Assembly (NCBI GenBank): GCA_003661865.1
Contig: QMWY01000020.1
Span: 1-11,199 of the forward strand
Reading direction: 5' to 3'
Length of the DNA stretch: 11,199 bases
Source: Thermoprotei archaeon
Lineage (GTDB): Archaea; Thermoproteota; Thermoprotei_A; Sulfolobales; Ignisphaeraceae
Of this stretch, positions 11,038-11,199 are shown in pieces. Within the stretch, counting starts at the first letter, position 1; the number at the start of each line of letters is the position of its first letter. Position numbers and translations under genes: made by a program. The notes under the pieces are model-generated. The model did not search any database, had not been told where the DNA came from, and saw nothing but the letters and a program-made list of their open reading frames with translations.

Positions 11038-11199
11038 TTAGCTCACCACCACCGTGCCGGTGGATGGCAACTCGGCCTCGTGCTCAGCGTCTATTGACGC
11101 CTCTGTTGTCTGCACCTCGACTACCAGCAGCCCGTACTCGTGCTCAGCGTCTATTGACGCCTCTGTTGTCTGCACCTCGACTACCAGCAGCCCGTACTC
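11038..11199 (-). CDS. 3' end of a repeat-containing protein, cut by the window edge (last 53 aa)
   Basis: An open frame runs on the minus strand from the window edge to TAA at 11040-11038. It encodes two identical 20-residue repeats (beginning EYGLLVVEVQTT, ending IDAEH) followed by the tail EAELPSTGTVVVS. Each repeat is a strand-turn-acidic segment, which suits a beta-solenoid or fibre-like virion protein. The repeats are identical also in DNA. The upstream part is outside the window, so the number of repeats and the full length are unknown. It is coupled to the small beta protein downstream, suggesting a virion or surface role. Confidence 0.75.
   Translation of the reverse strand, partial: EYGLLVVEVQTTEASIDAEHEYGLLVVEVQTTEASIDAEHEAELPSTGTVVVS
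11080..11199 (+). repeat. 60-bp perfect tandem repeat, two copies
   Basis: Copy 1 is 11080-11139 and copy 2 is 11140-11199; all 60 bases match, and three more bases match left of copy 1. The unit is 20 codons of the minus-strand gene, so the frame is preserved. The second copy ends exactly at the window edge, so more copies may follow outside, or the edge may be an assembly break at the repeat. Confidence 0.95.

Noticed and set aside
11080..11199. Terminal direct repeat marking a linear or circular genome end
   Set aside because: The two copies are adjacent and in frame within a gene, and the window's left end has no matching sequence.

Overview
The window looks like part of the genome (or integrated copy) of a virus or virus-like element of a hyperthermophilic archaeon, most likely from the Thermoproteota (Crenarchaeota). 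This rests on seen features: dense small genes with few gaps, heavy AGG (Arg) and ATA (Ile) codon use, many GTG starts, Shine-Dalgarno sites of the GGTGA/GGGGG type, and T-run terminators without hairpins. The gene mix also fits: a ribbon-helix-helix regulator, a Cas4-like nuclease, small Cys-rich proteins, a glycan-modification cassette and virion-like beta-rich proteins. I do not recognise the specific virus, and most small proteins have no family I can name. There are no rRNA, tRNA, CRISPR or transposase genes.

Layout. Positions 42-7992 carry about 21 genes on the plus strand, many overlapping or coupled, divided into blocks by a repeated intergenic element. That element is a T7-8 run, then a short GC-rich hairpin whose 3' arm is CGGGGG, then usually 8 bases to the start codon. 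Positions 8465-7989, 9138-8449 and 10103-9141 are a minus-strand cassette: glycosyltransferase, alkaline-phosphatase/sulfatase-superfamily protein, SAM methyltransferase. Positions 11199-10151 are a minus-strand set of three virion-like beta-rich genes, the first cut by the window edge inside a perfect 60-bp tandem repeat. The two strands converge at about 7990, where the stop codons of the two operons overlap.

How the genes may work together. The plus-strand block holds what looks like a DNA replication module: a 400-aa AAA+ ATPase related to the BrxL/Lon-type family (3994-5196), a candidate archaeo-eukaryotic-primase-like protein (6172-6903), a Cas4-like Fe-S nuclease (7381-7992) and a possible OB-fold protein (2332-2718). 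A ribbon-helix-helix protein (7140-7355) and several zinc-knuckle-like proteins are candidates for control of transcription. The minus-strand genes look late: structural proteins, followed by enzymes that could decorate virion or host glycans.

Composition shifts along the window. The first roughly 1.5 kb is less GC-rich with mixed codon use, while from about 2.1 kb to 7.4 kb codon use is strongly GC-ending. The main points to follow up are the repeated terminator-hairpin-ribosome-site element, the stand-alone BrxL-like ATPase with an altered Walker B motif, the divergent primase candidate, and the in-frame 60-bp tandem repeat at the right edge.
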